Source: a virus. From it: 26,597 nt of DNA. The notes beneath the pieces are model-generated. The model saw only the letters and a program-made list of their open reading frames with translations. It made no database searches and was not told the origin of the DNA. The stretch is taken from IMG/VR virus record IMGVR_UViG_3300023176_005024, positions 1-26,597 of that record. One strand, written 5' to 3'. Below, piece by piece: positions 1 through 8,201 of this stretch (positions within the stretch are counted from its first letter, which is position 1; every line of letters starts with the position of its first letter). The position numbers and the translations under genes were made by a program.

Positions 1-1366
1 ACTAATGGAAAGCTCAAGTTCTGACCCTTTTGGCGAAGATCAATTTTTCCTTAATTACGGAAATGAAAGTGATAATGCGGATAAATATAATAGCGAGTCA
101 CTTACTACACTTGAGGAAATGTGGCTTAAAGACTATTCAATGGTCCCTATTGATGACGAGGAAACACAGCTTGAAATTTCAAAAGAATCAGTTGAGATCC
201 AGCAAGGCATAAATCCCGATATTCACAAATACGAAGATCACGAAGCCCATAAGGCCGGTCATATTGAGCAAATGTATATCATGGCGGCCCAAGCTCTTGG
301 CGTTGATGCCTCTGAAATAACCGAAAAAGATATTGAAAACCTAAAGCAAGACCCTGAAATTGGTCTAATTTTCTCTATAGCTCAAGACCATATTGAAATG
401 CACGAAACTTACTTGGAAATGGGGCACGATAAAGCTCAAAAACCTAAGTATGATAAAAATATGCGAGTCGTGATTAAAGTAGGAAAAGAGGTTCTTTACG
501 ATGGGAATGACCCTAGTGAAGCTGGTTTATATCCTATAGCTCCTTTCTATTGTTACAAGGAAGAAGATTGTTTTTATGCGACAGGTGAAGCAAAACACCT
601 TATTCCAGTTCAAAAGTCACTTAACGAAATGGATTGGGCCGAGTATTCAGGCCTAAGACTTAACGGAAATAGCGGCTGGGTTGTAGATGAAAACTCTGGC
701 GTTGATGAAACTACACTTGATAACCGTCAGGGAATAGTAGTTAAAAAGAAGCAAGGAACCGAAGTAAGAAGGCTTCAATCCGGTCAAGTTTCGCCTCAGT
801 TTAGTGCTAGAAAACAAGACGATATTGAATCGATGCAAGCGGTTTCTGGCGTAAATGAGGCAACAATGGGCGAAGCACCCACAGGTGACCCGTCAGGCGT
901 TGCGATTAAAAAATTACAGCAACAAGCCATCGGAAGAATAAGATTGAAGTCTAGATCTCTTGAGGAATACACAATCCCAAAAAGAGACAAGCTTATTTTA
1001 TCTAGGATAATGAAATACTATTCAACCGAGCGAAAGCTTAGAATCGAGGACGGGGAAGGACAGGTTTCTTTTGTTAACTTCGATCCAGAGGCGGTAAAAA
1101 ACCTTAAATACGATATCATGTTAAGCCCCGGAACTAGCGCGGGCCTAGACAAGGAAGCGGTTATTACGATCTTTAAAGAGCTTTATCAAGGGCAAGTAAT
1201 AGATGCTAAAACCTTAGTTGACTCTATTGATATTCCAATGAAATCTAAAATCAAAAAGTATTTAGCTGAAAACGATCAAGTTCAAGCTACTTTACAACAA
1301 TTACAAGAAGAAAATATGGCGCTTAAGCAAGAGTTAGGTTTGCCAGTTGAGGAAATCCAAGAATAA
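1..1366 (+). CDS. Portal protein, C-terminal part (5' truncated by window edge)
   Basis: This is the dodecameric head vertex protein through which DNA enters and leaves the capsid. The frame is open to the left edge, so the ATG at base 5 is probably internal; podovirus portals usually run 600-750 residues and only about 453 are visible. The visible part has the portal layout: a wing/stem region, a conserved stretch with G-EAPTGDPSGVAIKKLQQQA near residues 290-310 of the visible part, a basic helical clip/stem region, then a glutamine-rich C-terminal helix (residues 420-445) ending in an acidic tail. The scaffold and capsid genes that follow fit the standard head order. Family-level confidence is good; the exact subfamily (P22-like or other) cannot be settled by eye. 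Confidence 0.88.
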   Translation, partial: LMESSSSDPFGEDQFFLNYGNESDNADKYNSESLTTLEEMWLKDYSMVPIDDEETQLEISKESVEIQQGINPDIHKYEDHEAHKAGHIEQMYIMAAQALGVDASEITEKDIENLKQDPEIGLIFSIAQDHIEMHETYLEMGHDKAQKPKYDKNMRVVIKVGKEVLYDGNDPSEAGLYPIAPFYCYKEEDCFYATGEAKHLIPVQKSLNEMDWAEYSGLRLNGNSGWVVDENSGVDETTLDNRQGIVVKKKQGTEVRRLQSGQVSPQFSARKQDDIESMQAVSGVNEATMGEAPTGDPSGVAIKKLQQQAIGRIRLKSRSLEEYTIPKRDKLILSRIMKYYSTERKLRIEDGEGQVSFVNFDPEAVKNLKYDIMLSPGTSAGLDKEAVITIFKELYQGQVIDAKTLVDSIDIPMKSKIKKYLAENDQVQATLQQLQEENMALKQELGLPVEEIQE

Positions 1367-1402
1367 GAGTCGCAATGATGCGACCAACTTAAAAGGATAT
1401 AT

Positions 1403-2440
1403 ATGAGACTATTTAAACACGTTTTAATGAATGAATTTGGAAATGAAGATGCTGGCGGTGCTGTCAATATCGAGGACGTTGCCACAGACTTAGGCGTAGA
1501 CCTTAACGACACCGTTGATAACTTTATGACTGACAACCAAGACTTAGACGTAAAAGCAGAAAACAACGAAACTGAAATTAAAGAAGATAATGAAAATTTG
1601 TCAGACCTAGACAAGTTTTTATCCGAGGCATCCGAGGAACTTAACGACGATCAACCAGAGGATAATAACGAAGTCTCAGAGTCATGGCTTGATGAAGTAA
1701 ACTCCCTTGATCTTAGAGATAATGGCGAAGGTTTTGAGGTGCAATCCAAGGAACACTTACAAGAGCTACTCCAAAAAGGGCACAACTTCACGCAAAAAAC
1801 ACAGGCCTTAGCTCAAGAGCGTAAAGATTTCGAAGCCGAAATGGAAACGAAACTAGCTGAGTTTAAGGAGCAAGAGGACTATTTCACGCAAAATGCTGAG
1901 TCAATCAATACTCAGATCATGGAAAATCAAATCATTGAGCAGGCCATCTTAAAGATGCAAGCCGATGACCCTGACTTGTTTGAGGAAGTGAAAAACTACT
2001 ATCGACAAGCGGAAACTGGTTTCACAGCGCAACGAAATAATCCCGAAGTCTTAAAGCTTCAAAAAGAGATTCAAGAGCTTAAGAAGGGCGTAGATGCAGA
2101 AAAGTCATCCTATGTAATGAAGCAGTTTGACCTCGAGTTCGAGCAAGCAAGCGAGCTTTTATCCGACCTTAAGGACACCCTAGGGCTTGAAGTCGATCGC
2201 GAAGTTATTAAGAAAGAATGGGCGACCGGAAAAGACGTTAAAAAAGCGATCTTCTCTGAGTACGGTGACAAAATCCTGAAATTGAAAAATAGTAAGGAAA
2301 AAGTCAACAAGGTAAAACAAAAGAAACCAGTTCAAGCCTTGGGCGGCTCACGGTCTCGCTCGACCGGAAAAGGTGGTCGAAATATTGACTGGTCAAAAGA
2401 CTATGATTCCATTGCGGAAGATATAGCAAACTTTTTTTAA
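1403..2440 (+). CDS. Capsid scaffolding protein
   Basis: This 345-residue protein lies between portal and major capsid protein, the usual place of the scaffold that directs procapsid assembly and then leaves. The composition fits: a very acidic N-terminal 110 residues, a long charged coiled coil (about 115-270, rich in E, K, Q), and a basic C-terminus (about 285-330, K-rich then S/R/G-rich) of the kind that binds the coat protein. There is no cysteine. The start ATG has AAAAGGAT upstream at good spacing. It is assigned by position and composition; the sequence family is not recognised. Confidence 0.8.
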   Translation: MRLFKHVLMNEFGNEDAGGAVNIEDVATDLGVDLNDTVDNFMTDNQDLDVKAENNETEIKEDNENLSDLDKFLSEASEELNDDQPEDNNEVSESWLDEVNSLDLRDNGEGFEVQSKEHLQELLQKGHNFTQKTQALAQERKDFEAEMETKLAEFKEQEDYFTQNAESINTQIMENQIIEQAILKMQADDPDLFEEVKNYYRQAETGFTAQRNNPEVLKLQKEIQELKKGVDAEKSSYVMKQFDLEFEQASELLSDLKDTLGLEVDREVIKKEWATGKDVKKAIFSEYGDKILKLKNSKEKVNKVKQKKPVQALGGSRSRSTGKGGRNIDWSKDYDSIAEDIANFF

Positions 2441-2452
2441 AGGAGAATTACT

Positions 2453-3415
2453 ATGGCGATTTCAGTAACTCAACTAGATGCAATTACGCATCGATTTGTT
2501 GAAAAGAAAATGACTGACAACGTATATAGATCAAAAGCGTTGTTAACTAAATTATACGAAATGAGAGTAAAGCTAGACGGTGGATCAAGCTTAAATCACC
2601 CTGTTATCAGTGGCGACATTGACAGCACCACAGGGGGCTGGTTTTCTGGCGCTGAGACACTAGACGATGCTGAAAAAGATGACCTGACCAATGTAGTTTT
2701 ACAATGGAAAGAGATTTACGAAACTGTGTTACTATCTCAGTCAGACATTTTGAAAAACAATGGTATTAAGCAAATCTTAAACCTTGTTTCTTCAAAAGTT
2801 AAAATTGCAGAAAAAAGAATGCAATCAAGAATCTCTGACGGGGTTTTTTCTGATGGGACAAACACTAAAGTGTTTAACGGTCTTGAGGAAATTGTTGACG
2901 CGACAGGTGCCTATGGTGGTCTTACGATCTCTGATATTACTGACGAGGACGGAAACAACTCTTGGCTTGCAAAAATAGACGGAAACTCTGGAACTGACAG
3001 AGCACTTTCTTTAGCACTTATTCAAAAAGTAATGGGTGATGCGACGGAAGGCGCTGACAAGCCGGATTGTGCGGTTTCAAGACAAGACGTTTTCAATGAA
3101 CTATGGAACCTTCTTAGTCCACATCAAAGAACGGTTGAGTCTGACACTTTCAGCGGTCTAGGTCACAAAGGTGTTTTAAGATTCAACGGGATTGATTTTC
3201 TAGTTGATTCTCACGCGGCCGCAAATAAAATGTACTTCTTGAACACAGATTACTTAAAGCTTTACGTTCATCAAGGTCAAGACATGAAAGTTCAATCTTT
3301 CAGTCAACTTGAAGATAAAAACGCTATTAAGAAACGTGTGCTTCTTATGGGTAACCTTCTTTGCTCTGCAAGAAGATTCCAAGGCGCAATTGAAGATATT
3401 TCAGTAGCTAGCTAA
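2453..3415 (+). CDS. Major capsid protein
   Basis: This 320-residue protein would form the icosahedral shell. It follows the scaffold by 12 nt and has the strongest Shine-Dalgarno seen here (AAAGGAG), as expected for the most abundant virion protein. Features that match HK97-fold coat proteins of podoviruses are an N-terminal helical arm, a GG-W-SGAETL loop (about 62-70), a long helix (about 95-125) that would be the spine, and a C-terminal run with an LVDSHAA strand (about 250). There is no prohead protease gene nearby and no obvious cleaved delta domain. I infer the fold from general pattern only. Confidence 0.85.
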   Translation: MAISVTQLDAITHRFVEKKMTDNVYRSKALLTKLYEMRVKLDGGSSLNHPVISGDIDSTTGGWFSGAETLDDAEKDDLTNVVLQWKEIYETVLLSQSDILKNNGIKQILNLVSSKVKIAEKRMQSRISDGVFSDGTNTKVFNGLEEIVDATGAYGGLTISDITDEDGNNSWLAKIDGNSGTDRALSLALIQKVMGDATEGADKPDCAVSRQDVFNELWNLLSPHQRTVESDTFSGLGHKGVLRFNGIDFLVDSHAAANKMYFLNTDYLKLYVHQGQDMKVQSFSQLEDKNAIKKRVLLMGNLLCSARRFQGAIEDISVAS

Positions 3416-3439
3416 ATAGTTTTTTAAAGGAGATTTGAA

Positions 3440-3931
3440 ATGAAATTTTTAGTATTTGTTTTAGCAATGGTTTTCGCTTTTGAAACTTTTGCAAATGCCT
3501 TTGGTCACAACTCTTTTGATGGGACAGGGGCCGTTAAATCTAGATCTAAGGATTATAGATTTTATAAAAACTCTGCAAGCTCGGCTTTCGCAGAGGGAAA
3601 TGTTATTTGTGCCGACTTAACAGATGACGACGGAATCAGTGCTGATTTTTGTGCATCTGAAGGTGACGATGCTGCACTAGGTATGGTTGACGAGGCGTGT
3701 GCTGTGGGTGATATGTGTAAAGTTCTAGTTGAAGGGTTTACAGATAAACTTACTTACGACGGCTCTGGCGACTCTGCAAGTGCGGGTGACGCTCTTTACG
3801 CTGATATTAACGGGAAGGCCGCCGGGGTAACCGTTGACACTACTGCGGAAGCAGCTTACAAGAAAATCGGCTTTATTTATGATGCTGCATCTACTTCGGT
3901 AGACGTTGAGGCATATATTAGAGTCAAATGA
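3440..3931 (+). CDS. Head decoration-like protein with Sec signal peptide
   Basis: The protein has 163 residues and directly follows the capsid gene with a strong AAAGGAG site. The mature part resembles small capsid-decoration or DUF2190-type proteins: beta-rich, Gly/Ala/Asp-rich, with a SAGDALYADINGKA segment (about 115-128) and a final beta strand. Unusually, residues 1-20 form a textbook Sec signal peptide: one Lys, a hydrophobic core and ANA before residue 21, a signal peptidase I site. The mature chain has four cysteines, an even number, consistent with two disulfides formed in the periplasm. The gene overlaps the next one by ATGA, so the two are translationally coupled. Its virion role is inferred from position and similarity of pattern; export is inferred from the signal peptide. 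Confidence 0.7.
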   Translation: MKFLVFVLAMVFAFETFANAFGHNSFDGTGAVKSRSKDYRFYKNSASSAFAEGNVICADLTDDDGISADFCASEGDDAALGMVDEACAVGDMCKVLVEGFTDKLTYDGSGDSASAGDALYADINGKAAGVTVDTTAEAAYKKIGFIYDAASTSVDVEAYIRVK

Positions 3932-5034
3932 TTGGTTTTTTAATCGGGGGGCTGTTTATAACAGCCTCCTTTTTTCTCAAGTTCTCGTTTCCAATTGATA
4001 TAAGATCCGGCCATCACATGTGGTTTTCCTTGTTTTCTTTTGTGATCATTCTCATAACAGGAAAGCCTAGCAAGAAATCATGGCCATTAGTTTATTTTTT
4101 ATTTGCGAGCTTTTTAATACCGAGTAATTTCTATAACGGATATACTTTTTTACAGTGGTTACCTCAAAGTTTAGCGGTTATTCTTTATTTAAAGTTGGAA
4201 AATATTACATTAGACAGAAAATTTTTAGAAAAGCTTTTCGCCTATTGTTGCCTAGTTCAGGCAGCGTGGGTTTTGGTTGATAAAGCAGGCTTTGACATAT
4301 ATGGCACAATTTTGGGCTCGGTCTTTGATGGCGTTCAAAAGACTACAAAAGCGGGCGTTCCATGGAATGAAAAAGCGGTGACGGGAAGCCTAGGACACCC
4401 TACTTTGTCCGGTGCGTATATGGGAATACTTTTACCATTTGTTTATAGATTGAAAAAATATCTTATCTTTTTACCCATACTGGCTATCCATTACACACAA
4501 AGCTCTATGGCGGCATTGACCGCCTACGTAGTTATCTTGTATATTGCAACCTATGATAGCAGATTTAAGTACCACCTATTCTTTTGCCATTGTGTGGCCC
4601 TTGCTCTACTGCTTCACCATGGGAACACACACGGAGGCTTTTTTAGCGACTCGGCCAGGCTTGAGTTTTGGCGAGTGGCACTAGCTAAGCATGGTTTGGC
4701 ATCCCCTGTTTTTGGAAACGGGCCGGGTTTCATTGAAATTGCGGGCGTCCAGTTGTCAAAAAACAGCGAGGTTCTTAGACCCGAACACAACGAAATATTA
4801 ACACTTTACTTTCAATACGGACTCATCGGCATAGCGATACTTATCTATATAATTCGCCTTAAAGTGGTAGAATTTTACAAGGAAAAAGACGTTTATTTTA
4901 AAGGTGCTTTAGTGGGTCTAGTGTTTAACTCTTTGGGTAATTTCCCTTTGCATATAGCATCTACGGGAACTATTTTTATAATACTAGTTTCACAACTTAA
5001 TAAGGAGAAAAAGCATGGCGGCATCAGTTTCTAA
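3928..5034 (+). CDS. O-antigen ligase/polymerase family membrane protein (WaaL/Wzy/PglL-like)
   Basis: This 368-residue protein has about ten hydrophobic segments and belongs by pattern to the Wzy_C superfamily. A large periplasmic loop holds SARLEFWRVAL, then a P-FGNGPGF stretch, then HN-X9-G-X-X-G at H287-G301, the motif known from WaaL ligases and shared with PglL-type protein O-oligosaccharyltransferases. Members move undecaprenyl-linked glycans onto lipid A, another glycan, or periplasmic proteins. Here it sits inside the head operon: its ATG overlaps the stop of the exported decoration protein, and its end overlaps the next head gene by 20 nt, whose AAGGAG site lies inside it. It may change host O-antigen to block superinfection, or act on the coupled exported protein. 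The substrate cannot be told from sequence. Confidence 0.82.
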   Translation: MIGFLIGGLFITASFFLKFSFPIDIRSGHHMWFSLFSFVIILITGKPSKKSWPLVYFLFASFLIPSNFYNGYTFLQWLPQSLAVILYLKLENITLDRKFLEKLFAYCCLVQAAWVLVDKAGFDIYGTILGSVFDGVQKTTKAGVPWNEKAVTGSLGHPTLSGAYMGILLPFVYRLKKYLIFLPILAIHYTQSSMAALTAYVVILYIATYDSRFKYHLFFCHCVALALLLHHGNTHGGFFSDSARLEFWRVALAKHGLASPVFGNGPGFIEIAGVQLSKNSEVLRPEHNEILTLYFQYGLIGIAILIYIIRLKVVEFYKEKDVYFKGALVGLVFNSLGNFPLHIASTGTIFIILVSQLNKEKKHGGISF

Positions 5035-5290
5035 AAAACAAGAGATCGATTTTGGTAACGTAAGGGGAGCGATTTTTGAAATCACTATGACAGGCGTTAC
5101 AGAGTACGACTTTACAGAAAATGACCACGGATTCAGAAACATTTTACACGTTGATTTTAACAATGAAACCAGCGAGGCGGACGGGCTAGTTCAAAAAAAC
5201 ACGCTAGCGGCTGGCGCTACAATAGGCGGTATTTACCTAAGTGGTTTTACTGCGGCTGACGTAGTTTCCATTTTTGTTATAGGTAACTAA
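5015..5290 (+). CDS. Small virion-associated protein (unknown)
   Basis: This 91-residue, beta-rich protein is translated from an AAGGAG site that lies within the end of the membrane-protein gene. It has no signal peptide, no cysteine and no recognised motif. Its place between capsid/decoration genes and the head-tail adaptor, and its soluble Gly/Ala-rich beta pattern with a hydrophobic last strand (VVSIFVIGN), suggest a small head protein. Its stop codon shares a base with the next start (TAATG), showing tight coupling to the adaptor. The function is otherwise unknown. Confidence 0.6.
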   Translation: MAASVSKKQEIDFGNVRGAIFEITMTGVTEYDFTENDHGFRNILHVDFNNETSEADGLVQKNTLAAGATIGGIYLSGFTAADVVSIFVIGN

Positions 5291-6285
5291 TGGGCTGGAA
5301 CGGGAAAGACTTTATAGACGAGTTAACAGCTAAACTTGGAGACACGTCTAACTCTTTCAAGAATAAAACCCTTGAGTGGACAAATGAAGGCATAAAGGAA
5401 ATTTGTGCTAGACATGATTGGTCCTTTTTAAGGGTTTTGGGAAAGAAGGTTTTAACTGCGGATCAGGCAACTCAGGACATTTCCCTAGGGCAACCAAGCG
5501 CACCGAGCGTTGCGGTAAGTTCTGGGGGTTCGTTAACTGCGGATTCAACTTATAATGTACTTATAACGTTTATTGAAAGTGTTTCGGGCATCGAAAGCGT
5601 TGCTGGGGTTGCAAGTTCTGACGCCTCACCTACAGGGGCAAATTTAACTATTGATTTAACTTCAATACCTACTAGCCCCGATCCGCTTGTCACTGGCCGA
5701 AGAATTTACCTAAGCAAAGATTCTGGGGATTATTATTTAAGCTCAACCTTAAGCGATAACACCACCACAACCGCGAGCATTACAGGTGACGTTACCGTTG
5801 GGGAAGTAAGGGACGTTTTGAAACCACCTTTACAGCACGCTATCAGGAAGATAGATGGGAATCCATTTATAACCGATTTTAGAGCTTTAAGTTATATTCC
5901 TTTAAAGCAAATAATTGAACAATCGTGGGCATCAAACACTTCTGGCGACCCTGACACTTGGTCACAGGAGCAAGAGGAAAAGCTTTACTTGTATCCTAAG
6001 CCTTCAAGTGCCAGAACGCTTGAATATTATTATTTCAAAATACCGAATGAAATAACCTACTCCCTCACGTCTTTGTTTCCAATTCCTGAATGGCTTAAAG
6101 CTGACCTTGATCGCTATGTCACTTGGAAAGGATACGAATACAGGGACAGAAATGGACAAGAATCTAAGTTTAACAACTTCGAGGAAATGCTCAAAAGATC
6201 TATAAGTGAAAAAGGAGCGCCAAAGAGTATAACGGCTCACGTTCCGGACGTTGTGGGCGACTCGGACGGCTTCGCAATATATTAA
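5290..6285 (+). CDS. Head-to-tail adaptor protein with inserted Ig/Fn3-like domain
   Basis: The 331-residue protein fits the adaptor that docks under the portal in podoviruses (P22 gp4 / T7 gp11 role). The N-terminus (1-50) has the typical helical F-NKTLEW-NEGIKEICARHDWSFL pattern, and the C-terminal half (about 175-320) has a second helical part with PLKQIIEQ and P-WLKADLDRY. Between them, residues 69-170 look like an extra beta-sandwich (V-SSGGSL, then NLTIDLTSIP, then RRIYLSKDSGDYYL). The same domain recurs in the next protein. The start overlaps the previous stop as TAATG. The insertion is larger than in classical adaptors. Confidence 0.72.
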   Translation: MGWNGKDFIDELTAKLGDTSNSFKNKTLEWTNEGIKEICARHDWSFLRVLGKKVLTADQATQDISLGQPSAPSVAVSSGGSLTADSTYNVLITFIESVSGIESVAGVASSDASPTGANLTIDLTSIPTSPDPLVTGRRIYLSKDSGDYYLSSTLSDNTTTTASITGDVTVGEVRDVLKPPLQHAIRKIDGNPFITDFRALSYIPLKQIIEQSWASNTSGDPDTWSQEQEEKLYLYPKPSSARTLEYYYFKIPNEITYSLTSLFPIPEWLKADLDRYVTWKGYEYRDRNGQESKFNNFEEMLKRSISEKGAPKSITAHVPDVVGDSDGFAIY

Positions 6286-6295
6286 AGGGGTTTAA

Positions 6296-8191
6296 ATGCC
6301 TTTATCTTATCGGGCGCAAAAAAGATTAAGCGATTTTAATTTTGGCGTTTCTTATAGAAACTATGAGAATAAAGTTTCAATGCGTGACGCTGCAAATGTA
6401 TTCACGAATCAAGGAAGAATAGAAACTCGTCACGGTTTCTCAAAATATAACTCGACAGCACTTGCCTCGGGCGTTGACTCAATTTCCTTTTTTGAAAAAT
6501 CAGACAACACAAAATACGTTTTAGTTAAAGCGGGGACTATTCTTTATAAATTGGAAGCCACAGGGGCAAGCACTGAGTTAAAAACAGGACTTACGGCCGG
6601 CACTAGACACAGGGGCGTAACCTTTAACGATCGGCATATAATAGCTATTGGAAGTGATGGGCTTTTTTCCTATGATGGAACTACTTTTACACAGCTTGGC
6701 CAGGCTGCACCCGGAACACTTACGGCGGCCGTTTCTAGTGGTGGCTCTTTACCTAATTCAACAAGCTATCAAGCTGCTATTACTTTTTACGCCTCGGGCA
6801 TTGGTTTTGAATCAAATGCGCTTTCAAGCTCGACGGTAACAACTAGCTCACCTAATTTGCAAATTGATCTTTCAAATATTCCATCGACAGCGGATAACGC
6901 TTTCATTGACAAGGTAAGGATATACCTTAAAGATGTGACAAATAACGGTGATTTTCTTTATATAGCTGAAATAAATCTAGGGACGACTATATACACAATT
7001 ACTGACGAGTCCACTAGCACACAAACACCCCCCACAACTCACGCAGCACCACAGTCAGGCGGTGGTCAATATTTAACTGAGTTTAACAGGCGCTTAGTTT
7101 ACTCAGGCTCAAATTCTTTTAAAAATGACGTATTCTTTTCAGAGGTTGAACTGCCCGACGCTTGGGATGACGGAAGCACCGCCAAGACAATAAACGTGCC
7201 GAGTAACGGTGACGTAACAGGAATAGGGCGAGGTCTATACAATGGAAACGCACTAGACCCTTACCTTATTATTTTCAAAAGAAAATCAACTCATATATAT
7301 AGTGAAGTCGGGGGAAATGCTCGTTTTGTTACCTTGAATAACGAGATTGGTTGCGTTTCACATGACACGATAAAAGAAGTACACGGAAACTTATATTTTC
7401 TAAGCGAAAACGGTTGGCGCATGATAGTCAACGGTAACATTGTGACCGAATCAAAAACACAAAAGGCAACGCTGGCAAATGGTGACATTGACGATATTTT
7501 TACAAGTAAGGGTTTTGTTTACGAAATAAATAACTCTTATTCTTCAAACTTTCAGAGTGTTTACTATCCGACCCTAAACCAATACATAACATTAGTAGCG
7601 GAAGGCTCAAATAATGCCTTAACAAAGGCCTATGTTTACGAAATGGGCATAAATGCCTTTAAGCCTTATCAGTTTGCTGTAAATTTTACGGCCATGAATT
7701 CAGGGGAAGACGCAAGCGGAAATGAGGCGGTTTTATTCGGTGACGTTGACGGTTATGTTTACACTCACTCGGTGCAAGAAGATCGAACGGACACCACAGC
7801 CGATGACACTAGCACAAATATTGATGCTTTTTTCTTGCTTAACTGGCACCCACAGCAGGGCGATTTTGATGCTACTTACAATTTTAGAGAGTTAAAACTT
7901 AGGGCGATAACAGGAAATGACTTGACCGTAAAAGCTTGGACTGATTTTGATCAATCTGACCTAACGGAATATACTTACTCTTTCCCAGACCCACAAAGTG
8001 GTTTTGTGCTTGACGTGTCAAAACTTGACGAGGGCGTATTTTCAGACGGTCGAACAATAGTACACGCAAGAGGCGATATAAACAGAGTGGGCCTTGTTTT
8101 ATTACTTGGTTTTTATCAGAATGAAACTGATTCAAATATCAACTTATTAAGCTTACAATTAGATATGTCTAAAAACGGAATAGATAATTAA
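6296..8191 (+). CDS. Tail stopper / DNA-stabilisation protein, beta-propeller-like, with Ig/Fn3-like insert
   Basis: The 631-residue protein follows the adaptor after 10 nt with AAAGGGG before the ATG. The N-terminus (MRDAANVFTNQGRIETRHGF, about 29-48) and the run of repeated short beta blades with aromatic residues (for example SYDGTTFTQL, VFFSEV-LPDAWDD, NGWRMIVNGNIV) are typical of podovirus neck/nozzle proteins such as P22 gp10 or T7 gp12-type tubular proteins, which plug the portal after packaging. Residues about 137-245 are an inserted beta domain matching that of the adaptor. There is a single Cys and no signal peptide. The fold is inferred from pattern. Confidence 0.75.
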   Translation: MPLSYRAQKRLSDFNFGVSYRNYENKVSMRDAANVFTNQGRIETRHGFSKYNSTALASGVDSISFFEKSDNTKYVLVKAGTILYKLEATGASTELKTGLTAGTRHRGVTFNDRHIIAIGSDGLFSYDGTTFTQLGQAAPGTLTAAVSSGGSLPNSTSYQAAITFYASGIGFESNALSSSTVTTSSPNLQIDLSNIPSTADNAFIDKVRIYLKDVTNNGDFLYIAEINLGTTIYTITDESTSTQTPPTTHAAPQSGGGQYLTEFNRRLVYSGSNSFKNDVFFSEVELPDAWDDGSTAKTINVPSNGDVTGIGRGLYNGNALDPYLIIFKRKSTHIYSEVGGNARFVTLNNEIGCVSHDTIKEVHGNLYFLSENGWRMIVNGNIVTESKTQKATLANGDIDDIFTSKGFVYEINNSYSSNFQSVYYPTLNQYITLVAEGSNNALTKAYVYEMGINAFKPYQFAVNFTAMNSGEDASGNEAVLFGDVDGYVYTHSVQEDRTDTTADDTSTNIDAFFLLNWHPQQGDFDATYNFRELKLRAITGNDLTVKAWTDFDQSDLTEYTYSFPDPQSGFVLDVSKLDEGVFSDGRTIVHARGDINRVGLVLLLGFYQNETDSNINLLSLQLDMSKNGIDN

Positions 8192-8201
8192 GGATATAAC
8201 C

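Noticed and set aside
1282-1614. 110-residue frame on the minus strand
   Set aside because: It lies opposite the portal end and scaffold start, with Ser/Leu-rich composition that is simply the complement of acidic and Lys-rich codons; no ribosome site.
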